A stretch of DNA of 49,663 nucleotides from JBOHUC01 sp050733935. Lineage in GTDB: Bacteria > Eisenbacteria > RBG-16-71-46 > DASYSL01. Positions within the stretch are counted from its first letter, which is position 1. Each line of letters starts with the position of its first letter. Shown here piece after piece: positions 18,950 through 27,183 of the stretch. The DNA is taken from NCBI GenBank assembly GCA_050733935.1, contig JBOHUC010000060.1:1-49663 (forward strand), read 5' to 3'. Below the pieces are notes generated by a model. It saw only the letters and a list, made by a program, of their open reading frames with translations, searched no databases and was not told the origin of the DNA. The position numbers and the translations under genes were made by a program.

Positions 18950-19044
18950 GGCCGCACACGTTAGACGACTCCCGGAACTCCCGCGACCGAAATCTTTCCG
19001 CCCCGCCGTACGCTTTCCTGTGGCGCAAAGGCCTCGCTCCGTGG

Positions 19045-20232
19045 ATGATCCCCGCCAACGTGAAGCCCGGACTCCTCCGCCCCGCCTTTCCCGCGTTCGC
19101 GAATGCGTTCGCGCTTGCGCTTGCTGCGGCCGCGATCGTTTGCTCGCCGGCCGGAGCGCAGGTGCATTTGTCGCTCTTTCATCCGGTGAGCACGAACCCC
19201 GATCCCAACGCGTCCGCGAACTTCGCGCTCTCGGTCTTTCACAGCCGCATCGGGTCGTTGAACGGCCTCGGCCTTCATCCGATCGTCTCGACGGTCGGCG
19301 GGCAGGCGACCGGCGTCCAGATCGTCGGTGCGTATTCGCGCGTCGGCGGCGCGTTCAAGGGCGTCATGCTCACCGGCGCGATCGCCTCCGTCGGAGACGA
19401 CGTGCGCGGGCTCCAGACGGCCGGCATCGGCAACTTCGTCGAGGGAGGCTTCGGCGGCATTCAGACCGCCGGCGTGCTCAACGCGGTCGCCGGGGACTTC
19501 GGCGGGCTCCAGTTCGCCTCCGTCGTCAACATGAACAGCGCGAACACGCAGGGCATCCAGATCTCGGCGGTGGCGAACGTCGTCGAGGGCGGAATGAACG
19601 GCCTCCAGGCCGCAGGCGGAATGAACCTCACCGAAGGGGCCGCAAACGGGCTTCAGGTCGCGGTCGGCAACATCGCGGGCGAAAGCCGGGGCGCGCAGAT
19701 CGGCCTCTTCAACTTCGGCAGTCGCGTGCACGGGCTTCAGCTCGGTGCGGTGAACGTAGCCGGATCGCACAGCGGGATCCCGATCGGGCTCGTGAACTTC
19801 TCGCGCCAGAACGGCCGCGTCGAGCTCGTCGCGTTTGGCAGCACGCTCTCGGCCGCGAACGTCGGCGTGCGGACGACCGTGAACCGCTTCCAGTCCACGC
19901 TCTCGGCCGGCGGGATCGACCTTCAGGGCGATGTTGAGACGGCCGCGTTCCTGACCTGGAACTACGGCTACCGTTTCCCGCTCGGCGGCGCTTGGTCGCT
20001 CGGCGCCGACGTCGGATTCACGCACATCATGCCCGAGAAGACGGACGATCCGACGGACCACGACCGGCTCCACTTCGCACTCCTCGGAAGGCTCCTGCCC
20101 GAGGTCCAGGTCTCGCCGGCGGTCGCGATCTTCGCCGGCCCCGGCTTCGCGACGATCTTCGACGAGTACTCGCAGCACGCCGGAAGCGAGACCGAATTTC
20201 TCGCGACCGCAGGACTGGCGGTGAGGCCATGA
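19045..20232 (+). CDS. Secreted surface-repeat protein (LA_2272-like), copy 2
   Basis: 395-residue paralogue of the protein at 15556. It has a signal peptide ending near SPAGAQ, the shared block VHLSLFHPVSTNPDPNAS, and from residue 90 exactly seven 16-residue units, three 14-residue units and GIPIGLVNF. A typical unit is GIQTAGVLNAVAGDFG. The C-terminal part again has AAFLTWNYGYRFPLGG. The ATG at 19045 is chosen for the signal peptide; its ribosome site is weak. Its stop overlaps the next ATG (ATGA). Function unknown. Confidence 0.72.
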   Translation: MIPANVKPGLLRPAFPAFANAFALALAAAAIVCSPAGAQVHLSLFHPVSTNPDPNASANFALSVFHSRIGSLNGLGLHPIVSTVGGQATGVQIVGAYSRVGGAFKGVMLTGAIASVGDDVRGLQTAGIGNFVEGGFGGIQTAGVLNAVAGDFGGLQFASVVNMNSANTQGIQISAVANVVEGGMNGLQAAGGMNLTEGAANGLQVAVGNIAGESRGAQIGLFNFGSRVHGLQLGAVNVAGSHSGIPIGLVNFSRQNGRVELVAFGSTLSAANVGVRTTVNRFQSTLSAGGIDLQGDVETAAFLTWNYGYRFPLGGAWSLGADVGFTHIMPEKTDDPTDHDRLHFALLGRLLPEVQVSPAVAIFAGPGFATIFDEYSQHAGSETEFLATAGLAVRP

Positions 20233-21659
20233 CGACGCGCGTTCGCCCCGGCCGCCTCCCGCGCCCCTGCCCCCGCGCGCTCGCCACGGTCGTCGCCGCG
20301 GCTATGGCGTCGCTCATGCTCGTCCTCGCGGCGCCCGCGCTCCGGGCTCAGGAATCCAGCGTCACACCCGACACGACCGGATACGTCCCGCCGCGCAAGA
20401 ACGCGTTGCGCGCGATCGGCGAGATTACGTTTATCAACACGGCCGTGTGGAGCTACAACCGCTACATTCGGCCCGGCGGCGGCGAGGGATTCAAGATCGG
20501 CTGGACATCGTGGAACGAGAGCTTCGAGAACGGCTTCGACTGGGATCCGAACAACTTCTCGACCAACCAGTTCGCACATCCGTACCACGGGAACCTGTAC
20601 TTCAACGCCGGCCGCTCGAACGGATTCTCGTACTGGGAGTCGATGGGATTCGCGTTCATGGGGAGCTGGCAGTGGGAGTTCCTCGGAGAGGCGCGCCATC
20701 CGTCGGTCAACGACTGGGTGAACACGAGCCTCGGCGGTGTGGCGCTCGGCGAAATGACGCACCGGCTCGCCACGACCGTGCGGGACAACACCGCGACCGG
20801 CGGGGATCGCTTCTGGCACGAGTTCGGCGGATTCTTCATCGACCCGGCCGGCGGTCTCACGCGCTTCCTCTCGGGCGACATGTTCAAGGTCCAGCCGAAT
20901 CCCGACGACCGGTTCCCGACGCACGTGGGTGTCGAGGGGAGTTTCGGTCTCCGCACGACGTACGTGGATCACATTCCAGAGTCCGACACGACGGGGTGGA
21001 TCGCGAGCTTCCGCTTCTCGTACGGCGACCCGTTCCAGCCGCGCTTCCGGAAGCCGTACGAGCACTTCAGCGCGTACGTGCAATTGAACGGCGAGGAAGA
21101 GAACAAGCTCGGGCAGGTCGACGTGACCGGCATGCTCGCCCGGAAGCGCTTCTCGACCGGCGGGAAGGCGGAGCACATCCTGGGCGCGTACCAGCACTAC
21201 GACTATCTGAACAATCGCGCGTTCGAGCTCGGTGGGCAGTCGTTCAGCGCCGGACTCAATTCACGCTTCGGCGCTCCAGGCTCGCGCTACAAGGTCGTGA
21301 CCGGCGTGTACGTCGCGGGCGTTGTCCTCGGCGCGACGAAGTCGGACTACGAGAACCAGACGGCCCGGAGCTACGACTACGGTCCCGGCTTCGGGACGCG
21401 CTTCAACGGATCCCTCGTCCGCGACGGGTGGGACATCCTCCGCCTGGGGCACGACCAGTACTACATCCACTCCGTGAACGGAAACCGGGCGGATCATTTC
21501 CTGAGCATGAGCTACCTCGGCGTGAGCATTCCGCTCGGCCCGTCGTTCGCGCTCGGCGGCGACTATCAGCTCTATCTGGCCGACCGGAACTACGCCGACT
21601 TCCCCGATGTCGAGCAGCGTAGCCCGCAGGTGCAGGCCTACTTGCGCGCGAAGCTGTAG
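20229..21659 (+). CDS. DUF3943 outer-membrane-type protein, copy 2
   Basis: 476-residue paralogue of the protein at 16725. It has a signal peptide ending near ALRAQ and the same core blocks (GFDWDPNNFSTNQFAHPYHG, GEARHPSVNDWVNTS, YLNNRAFELGGQSFSAG). It lacks the Ala/Asp-rich linker of copy 1. The C-terminus (VQAYLRAKL) is barrel-like. The ATG overlaps the upstream stop by 4 bases, which fixes this start against the longer open frame. Role unknown; probably an outer-membrane partner of the surface-repeat protein. Confidence 0.83.
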   Translation: MTTRVRPGRLPRPCPRALATVVAAAMASLMLVLAAPALRAQESSVTPDTTGYVPPRKNALRAIGEITFINTAVWSYNRYIRPGGGEGFKIGWTSWNESFENGFDWDPNNFSTNQFAHPYHGNLYFNAGRSNGFSYWESMGFAFMGSWQWEFLGEARHPSVNDWVNTSLGGVALGEMTHRLATTVRDNTATGGDRFWHEFGGFFIDPAGGLTRFLSGDMFKVQPNPDDRFPTHVGVEGSFGLRTTYVDHIPESDTTGWIASFRFSYGDPFQPRFRKPYEHFSAYVQLNGEEENKLGQVDVTGMLARKRFSTGGKAEHILGAYQHYDYLNNRAFELGGQSFSAGLNSRFGAPGSRYKVVTGVYVAGVVLGATKSDYENQTARSYDYGPGFGTRFNGSLVRDGWDILRLGHDQYYIHSVNGNRADHFLSMSYLGVSIPLGPSFALGGDYQLYLADRNYADFPDVEQRSPQVQAYLRAKL

Positions 21660-21728
21660 CTCTCCTCCCAAACGCCGTTTCACCACGCCTCTTCCCCGCC
21701 GCGCGGGATCTGCCAGAATCCCGGGACC

Positions 21729-22181
21729 ATGGACCCTGTCCGCGAGCCGGCCGAAGAGGAGCTTGCCCGCATCGTTCGCCATGCATCCACGGTCGCGGTG
21801 GTCGGGATGAAGGACGACTCGCGGCCGTTCGAGCCGGCGCATGCGATTCCACGAATCTGCCGCGATCTCGGGATGCGAATTCTTCCCGTCAACCCGACCA
21901 TCGAGTCCGCACTCGGCGTTCCCTCAGTGGACCGGCTCGCGAGTCTGTCGATTCCGTTCGACCTGGTGGACGTCTTCCGGCGTTCGGAACGCATCCCCGA
22001 GCTGGCCGAGGAGATCCTCGCGCTGCCACCCGACCGGCGGCCCGCCGTAGTCTGGTTGCAGAGCGGAATCCGGCACGACGCCGCGGCGGCACGACTCGAA
22101 GATGCCGGCATCCGGGTCGTGCAGGACGCCTGCCTCGGCGTTTACGCGCAGCGCTATCGAAGGAGAACTTTGTCGAGATGA
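21729..22181 (+). CDS. CoA-binding domain protein
   Basis: 150-residue stand-alone Rossmann-fold CoA-binding protein of the YccU type. It has TVAVVGMKDDSRP, ILPVNPTIESALGVPSV, PFDLVDVFRRSERIPEL, VWLQSGI and a late Cys segment VVQDACLGVYA. Such proteins bind CoA or acyl-CoA; no catalytic role is established. The strong terminator at 22222 ends its transcript just before the HMG-CoA reductase gene. Confidence 0.85.
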   Translation: MDPVREPAEEELARIVRHASTVAVVGMKDDSRPFEPAHAIPRICRDLGMRILPVNPTIESALGVPSVDRLASLSIPFDLVDVFRRSERIPELAEEILALPPDRRPAVVWLQSGIRHDAAAARLEDAGIRVVQDACLGVYAQRYRRRTLSR

Positions 22182-22221
22182 TGGGCTCGACCATGACGGG
22201 CACGACCGGGATGCTTGTGCT

Positions 22222-22246
22222 GGCCCGGCTGCGGGCCTATTTTTTT
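22222..22246 (+). terminator. Strong rho-independent terminator just before the HMG-CoA reductase start
   Basis: GGCCCG (22222-22227), loop GCTG and CGGGCC (22232-22237) form a perfect 6-bp GC stem followed by TATTTTTTT. The T-run ends only four bases before the ATG at 22251. Upstream CGGGC (22197-22201) could pair with GCCCG (22223-22227) to break the stem, so attenuation is possible. Confidence 0.8.
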
Positions 22247-22250
22247 CGCC

Positions 22251-23549
22251 ATGCCCATGTCCCGGGACCAGGTCCGAGAGATCCTCCGCCGGCTCACGCG
22301 CCATGGGTCAATCGACGACCTGGCGAAACGCCTCGAGCCCGTCTCCCCGGCCGAGCACCCCCTGCCCCACGACGTCCCGCACCCGAGCGACAGCACGAGC
22401 GAAGGCCGCGACCGGCGCCTTGCCTATCTGGCGGAGCGCGGATTCGATGTCCCTCACCTCGCCGGTCGCGCGGGCCCGCCCGATCCCGCCGACCTGGCGG
22501 GCAACATCGAAAACTTCATCGGCATGGCGCAGATCCCGGTCGGCCTGGCCGGGCCGCTGCGCGTGCACGGCGTCCACGCGCACGGCGACTATCTCGTGCC
22601 GCTGGCCACCACCGAGGCGACGCTGGTTGCGAGCTACCATCGTGGCGCGCGGCTTGTCTCTCACGCAGGCGGTGCCTCGGCGCTGGTCACCACCGAGCAC
22701 GTGCAGCGGGCGCCCGGGTTCGTCTTCGCGCGTCTGGTCGAGGCCTCCCGCTTCGCCGCCTGGGTGCTCGACCGCTTCGACCGATTCCAGGAGATCACGG
22801 CGGCCCGCAGCCGGCACGCGAAGCTCCTCGACGTCGCGACGCACATCGAGGCGAACCACGTCTATCTTATCTTCTCGTTCCACACCGGCGACGCGGCGGG
22901 CCAGAACATGGTCACCCTCTGCACGGAAGCGATCTGCGAGGAGATCGCCGCCACGACTCCCGTCAAGCCGCACTCGTGGTACCTCGAGTCGAACATGTCG
23001 GGCGACAAGAAGGCGACCGTGCTGAGCTTCCTGCAGGCGCGGGGGCGGCGTGCCATGGCCGAGACGCTTCTGCCGCGGAAGCTCGTCGTGCGCGGTCTGG
23101 GAACGACTCCCGAACGCATGGACGAATACTGGCGCCTGAGCTTCGTCGGCGGCGCGCAGACGGGCTCGATCGGCGTGAGCGGGCACATCGCGAACGGGCT
23201 CGCTGCGCTGTTCGTGGCCTGCGGCCAGGACGTCGCCTGCGTGAGCGAGGCAAGCGTCGGCATCACGCGACTCGAGCGCACCGCAGAGGGCGATCTCTAT
23301 TGCAGCGTCACGCTGCCCAACCTGATCGTCGGCACCGTCGGCGGCGGCACGCACCTCCCGACCGCGCGCGAGTGCCTGCGCATCCTGCACTGCGAGGGCG
23401 CCGAGGAGGGCCGCGAGGTCGCCTCGAAGTTCGCCGAGATCATCGCGGCCGTCGCGCTCGCCGGCGAGATTTCCATCGTGGGCGCGATCTGCGCAAGCGA
23501 GTTTGCGAGCGCACACGAGCACATGCGGCGTCCTGTCGACCCGACGTGA
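22251..23549 (+). CDS. Hydroxymethylglutaryl-CoA reductase
   Basis: 432-residue enzyme that reduces HMG-CoA to mevalonate, the committed step to isoprenoids. Visible landmarks: ENFIGMAQIPVGLAGPL and LATTEATLVASYHRG (HMG-CoA site, catalytic Glu), GDAAGQNMVT (cofactor/Asp region), the DKK lysine in SNMSGDKKA, and a late His in FASAHEHM. The DKK and length suggest the class I-like, NADPH-using form, but without membrane spans. Start taken at ATG 22251 (22257 is an alternative); upstream frame from 22215 would cross the terminator. First gene of the seven-gene operon. Confidence 0.92.
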   Translation: MPMSRDQVREILRRLTRHGSIDDLAKRLEPVSPAEHPLPHDVPHPSDSTSEGRDRRLAYLAERGFDVPHLAGRAGPPDPADLAGNIENFIGMAQIPVGLAGPLRVHGVHAHGDYLVPLATTEATLVASYHRGARLVSHAGGASALVTTEHVQRAPGFVFARLVEASRFAAWVLDRFDRFQEITAARSRHAKLLDVATHIEANHVYLIFSFHTGDAAGQNMVTLCTEAICEEIAATTPVKPHSWYLESNMSGDKKATVLSFLQARGRRAMAETLLPRKLVVRGLGTTPERMDEYWRLSFVGGAQTGSIGVSGHIANGLAALFVACGQDVACVSEASVGITRLERTAEGDLYCSVTLPNLIVGTVGGGTHLPTARECLRILHCEGAEEGREVASKFAEIIAAVALAGEISIVGAICASEFASAHEHMRRPVDPT

Positions 23550-24499
23550 ACGCGCCCGAGACGCGGGCACCCCTCTCCGCGCGCCTTCTCACGTACCAGG
23601 CCGAGCGGTTCCCGCTCATCCAGTTCGTCCCTCTCATTGCGCTCTTCACGCTCTCCTCGGCGGCGTACTCGCGCCTCGCCCGCGGCGCGCCCGGTTTCGT
23701 GCCCGTGCCGATCCTCCTCGTGGGCGCGTTCACCGCGATCACGTTCTTCTTCGTTCTGCGCGTGCTCGACGAGCACAAGGATCGGGACGTCGACCGACGC
23801 TTCCGCCCGGAGCTGCCGGTGCCGCGCGGGCTCGTCACGCTGGCCGAGCTGCGGCGCGTCGCCGCGGTCGCCCTCGCCTTCGTCGTCGCGCTCAATCTCG
23901 CCGTCGCGCCCGTGCTGCTCCTGCCCTGCGCGCTGGTCGCCGGGTGGGCGGCGCTCATGACGGCGGAGTTCTTCGTTCGCGACTGGCTGCGCGCGCACCC
24001 GACGGCCTACCTGCTCACCCACATGGCGATCATGCCGCTCATCGACCTGTACACGACGGGTCTCGACTGGTGGGCTTCCGACGCGGCGGCGCCGCACGGC
24101 CTCCCGTGGTTCCTCACGGTCACGTTCCTGAACGGCATGCTCATCGAAATCGGGCGCAAGATCCGCCCGCCCGCCGACGAGCGCGAGGGCGTCGACACCT
24201 ACTCGAAGGCGTGGGGACGCGGCGTGGCGGTCGCGGTCTGGATCGCGGTTCTGGCGTGCGCGCTGATCGCCGCGATCCTCGCCTCCGAGGCCGTGGGAAC
24301 CGGCGCCTGGGCAACGGTCGCGCTCGTCGTCGCCGCGATCGCCTGCGCCCTGCCCACGCTTTCCTTCCTGCGCACGCCGACGGCCTCAGCAGCGGGAGCA
24401 ATCGAGCGGGCGAGCGGCACCTGGCCGCTCGTCACCTACCTCGTGCTGGGATCCCTCGCATATGTGGTGCGCTGGATCGCGGCGGGGAGAGCGGCGTGA
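23546..24499 (+). CDS. UbiA-like membrane prenyltransferase
   Basis: 317-residue integral membrane protein with about eight hydrophobic segments. The first acidic motif, LDEHKDRDVDRRFRPELPVP, matches the UbiA (N/D)DxxDxxxD pattern. The second region, GRKIRPPADEREGVDTYSK, fits the family's second Asp-containing loop. UbiA enzymes transfer a prenyl group from prenyl diphosphate to an acceptor such as an aromatic, a glycerol phosphate or a quinone precursor. The GTG overlaps the HMGR stop by 4 bases. The acceptor is unknown. Confidence 0.75.
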   Translation: MNAPETRAPLSARLLTYQAERFPLIQFVPLIALFTLSSAAYSRLARGAPGFVPVPILLVGAFTAITFFFVLRVLDEHKDRDVDRRFRPELPVPRGLVTLAELRRVAAVALAFVVALNLAVAPVLLLPCALVAGWAALMTAEFFVRDWLRAHPTAYLLTHMAIMPLIDLYTTGLDWWASDAAAPHGLPWFLTVTFLNGMLIEIGRKIRPPADEREGVDTYSKAWGRGVAVAVWIAVLACALIAAILASEAVGTGAWATVALVVAAIACALPTLSFLRTPTASAAGAIERASGTWPLVTYLVLGSLAYVVRWIAAGRAA

Positions 24500-27183
24500 A
24501 CGTTGCCGGTATTCACGGATCGTCCGCCGACGGCGCGCCACCGGCGCGCGAACAGGTCGGCGGCAAGGGCCATGCTCTGCTCCGCATGGTCGCCTGGGCG
24601 CGCGAGGGCGGCTTCGACGTGCCGCCGTTCGTTGTGCTCGAGCCGGAGACGGCGGCGGCCATCGGGCGAGTGCGGGACGACTCCGGAGATGACGCGGGAG
24701 ACAACTCCGGAGACGACTCCGGAGAAGACCCCGGGCACGCCTTGCAGGTCGCGGCCCTGCTCGCGGCGCTCGCGAAGGAGGGGATCGCCGGCAGCGCGGC
24801 CGTCCGCTCCTCGGCGGTCGAGGAGGACGGCACCCTGCGTTCGTACGCGGGACAGTTCGCGACGATGCTCAATGTCCCGCTCGACGAGGACGCGGGCAAC
24901 GTGCTCGTGGCCGCGATCGCCCGGGTCGTGCTCTCTGCGGGGAGCGCGCACGCCGCGGCGTACCGCGCGCGCGCGGCCCTCGAGGGGCGTCCTCGGATGG
25001 CAGTCCTGGTCCAGGCGCAGCTCGATCCGGTCGTGGCCGGCGTGGCGTTCTCGGCGGACCCCCTGGGCGGACACGAGGACATTGCAGTCGTCAGCGCCGT
25101 CTACGGCCTGGGTGAAGGACTCGTCTCCGGGGCGCTCGACGCCGACACGTGGCGGGTTCCCCGCGATCCCGCAGACCCGCTCGAGGCGCAGATCGCGACC
25201 AAGACGCACGCGATCCGCCCCGCCCCCATGAGCGGCACGTGGATGCCCGAGATTCCCGCGGGCGAATCCGCGCTTCCTGCGCTCGCACCCGGCGAAGTCC
25301 GTCGGATCGCGGACTGCGCCCGCTTCCTGGCCACGAAATTCGGATCACCGCAGGACGTGGAGTGGGCCCTGGCGGGGCCAGGGCGGCGCCTGTGCGTCCT
25401 CCAGTCGCGGCCGATCACATCACAGAGGGCTGGGGTGCGCCGCCTGTGGGACAACTCGAACATCATCGAGAGCTATGCCGGGGTGACGACCCCGCTCACG
25501 TTCGCGTTCGCGCGTTCCGCCTACGAGACCGTCTACCGCCAGTTCTGTGATGTGATGGGCGTGCCGCGCACGACCATCGAGGCGAACAGGCTGGTGTTTG
25601 CCCATTTGCTCGGCCTCCTGCACGGCCGCGTCTACTACAACCTGCGCAACTGGTACCGCATGCTCGCCCTGTTGCCGGGCTTCGCGTTCAACCGCGGCTT
25701 CATGGAGAAGATGATGGGCGTGCGCGAGCCGCTCGACGAGGCCGTCGAGCCCCCCGGCGCCGCCGACCGCGCGCGCGACCTCTTGCGTCTCGCCCGCATG
25801 GTCGTTCGCATGGTGGTCGAGGAGCGCCGACTCGACGGGCGCGTGCCGGAGTTCCACGCCCGCGTCGAGCGCGCTCTCGCACCGCTCGACGGACTGGATG
25901 TAGCGGTCTTGCCTCCCGAGGATGCGATCGCGCTCTACCGGAAGCTCGAGCAGGAGCTTCTTCACCAGTGGAAGACACCGATCGTCAACGACTTCTTCGC
26001 CATGGTGTTCTTTGGGACGCTGACGCGCCTCACCGAGCGCTGGCTCCCCGGTGAGCCTCCGACGCTGGTCAACGATCTCCTGTGCGGCGAGGGAGGCATC
26101 GTCTCGACCGTGCCCGCGCGCCTCCTCATGGAGCTCGCCCGCCGGGTGACGGCCGATGCTGCCCTGGCGTCACTCTTCGACGAAATCCCCGATGACACGG
26201 ACCTGTGGAAGCGATTGTCGTCCGACGCGGGGACTGCGGGATTTTTCCGCGAACTCGAGAGCTATCGGAAGCGTTTCGGCGATCGCTGCATGGAGGAGTT
26301 GAAGCTCGAGACCGTGACCCTGTCCGAGGAACCCGCGACGATCCTCTCCACCGTGCGCGCGTACCGCGCGGCGGGCCTGACCGACCCCGAAGCCGCGATC
26401 GAGCGGGAGCGGGCCATCCGCCGCGCCGCCGAGGCGCGTGTCGATGCGCGCCTGCGCGGGCCGCGCGGCGGACTCTATCGCTGGGTCCTCAAGCGCGCGC
26501 GCCGCCGGGTGCGCGATCGCGAGAACCTGCGCTTCGAGCGCACGCGCGTCTTCGGCGTGGTGCGGCGCATCTTCCTCGCGCTCGGCCGCCACCTCGAGAA
26601 GCGAAACACGATCCAGAAGCAGCGCGACGTGTTCGACCTCACCCCCGAGGAGGTCTTCGCTCACTTCGAGGGGGTCTCGCTCTTCGCGAACCTCCGGGAC
26701 GTGGCGCAACTGAGACGCCGCGTGTTCGACCGCTGGGCCGCCGAGCCGGCACCGCCCGATCGCTTCGAGACCGTCGGATCTCCGGCCGAGTGGCTCGATC
26801 TCCCCGGGGCGCGCGCCGCGAAATCCGCCCCGGGCGGGATCGGGGCATGCGAACTGCGCGGCACCGGTGCGTGCCCGGGCATCGTGCGCGCGCGGGTTCG
26901 CGTCGTCACCGATCCGCGCGGGGTCCGGGATCTGGCCGGATGCATCCTCGTCGCCGAACGGACGGACCCCGGATGGACGCTCCTCTTCCCCGTCGCCGCC
27001 GGCCTGCTCGTGGAGCGCGGCAGCCTCCTCAGCCACTCGGCGATCGTCGCGCGCGAGGTCGGGCTGCCGTGCATCGTGGGTGTGCGCGGACTGCTCTCGA
27101 CGCTCACCGACGGCGACGAAGTCGAGATGGACGGGACGACCGGCGAGGTGCGGATCCTCGCCCGCGCGAAGGCGGCGCGATGA
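24496..27183 (+). CDS. PEP-synthase/rifampin-phosphotransferase-like dikinase
   Basis: 895-residue phosphotransferase. The N-terminal ATP-binding PPDK-type domain has AVRSSAVEEDG, VAGVAFSADP, VYGLGEGLVSGALDADTW and LCVLQSRPIT. The middle ~450 residues form a substrate-type domain. The C-terminal swivelling His domain has ERGSLLSHSAIVAREVG, with the phosphorylatable His at about 847. There is no PEP-binding barrel, so it resembles rifampin phosphotransferase rather than PEP synthase: ATP would give phospho-substrate, AMP and phosphate. Residues 61-80 carry a DDSG-type acidic tetrad repeat. Coupled by 4-base overlaps on both sides. Substrate unknown. Confidence 0.8.
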   Translation: MNVAGIHGSSADGAPPAREQVGGKGHALLRMVAWAREGGFDVPPFVVLEPETAAAIGRVRDDSGDDAGDNSGDDSGEDPGHALQVAALLAALAKEGIAGSAAVRSSAVEEDGTLRSYAGQFATMLNVPLDEDAGNVLVAAIARVVLSAGSAHAAAYRARAALEGRPRMAVLVQAQLDPVVAGVAFSADPLGGHEDIAVVSAVYGLGEGLVSGALDADTWRVPRDPADPLEAQIATKTHAIRPAPMSGTWMPEIPAGESALPALAPGEVRRIADCARFLATKFGSPQDVEWALAGPGRRLCVLQSRPITSQRAGVRRLWDNSNIIESYAGVTTPLTFAFARSAYETVYRQFCDVMGVPRTTIEANRLVFAHLLGLLHGRVYYNLRNWYRMLALLPGFAFNRGFMEKMMGVREPLDEAVEPPGAADRARDLLRLARMVVRMVVEERRLDGRVPEFHARVERALAPLDGLDVAVLPPEDAIALYRKLEQELLHQWKTPIVNDFFAMVFFGTLTRLTERWLPGEPPTLVNDLLCGEGGIVSTVPARLLMELARRVTADAALASLFDEIPDDTDLWKRLSSDAGTAGFFRELESYRKRFGDRCMEELKLETVTLSEEPATILSTVRAYRAAGLTDPEAAIERERAIRRAAEARVDARLRGPRGGLYRWVLKRARRRVRDRENLRFERTRVFGVVRRIFLALGRHLEKRNTIQKQRDVFDLTPEEVFAHFEGVSLFANLRDVAQLRRRVFDRWAAEPAPPDRFETVGSPAEWLDLPGARAAKSAPGGIGACELRGTGACPGIVRARVRVVTDPRGVRDLAGCILVAERTDPGWTLLFPVAAGLLVERGSLLSHSAIVAREVGLPCIVGVRGLLSTLTDGDEVEMDGTTGEVRILARAKAAR
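24676..24735 (+). repeat. In-frame 12-base tandem repeat (acidic DDSG tetrads)
   Basis: Five 12-base units, three of them sharing the core ACTCCGGAGA, encode DDSG-DDAG-DNSG-DDSG-EDPG (residues 61-80 of the dikinase-like protein). The unit length keeps the frame, so copy number could change without breaking the gene. Confidence 0.85.

Larger units (their letters stand above)
19045..21659 (+). repeat. Duplicated two-gene module, copy B
   Basis: Second copy of the surface-repeat plus DUF3943 module. Gene order and overlap length match copy A at 15556-18230, while glpK lies only before copy A. Confidence 0.85.

Noticed and set aside
22178..23545. N-terminal extension of the UbiA-like frame, starting upstream of the HMGR start
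   Set aside because: It covers the whole HMGR gene out of frame and crosses a terminator; the GTG at 23546 with the 4-base overlap is the better start.
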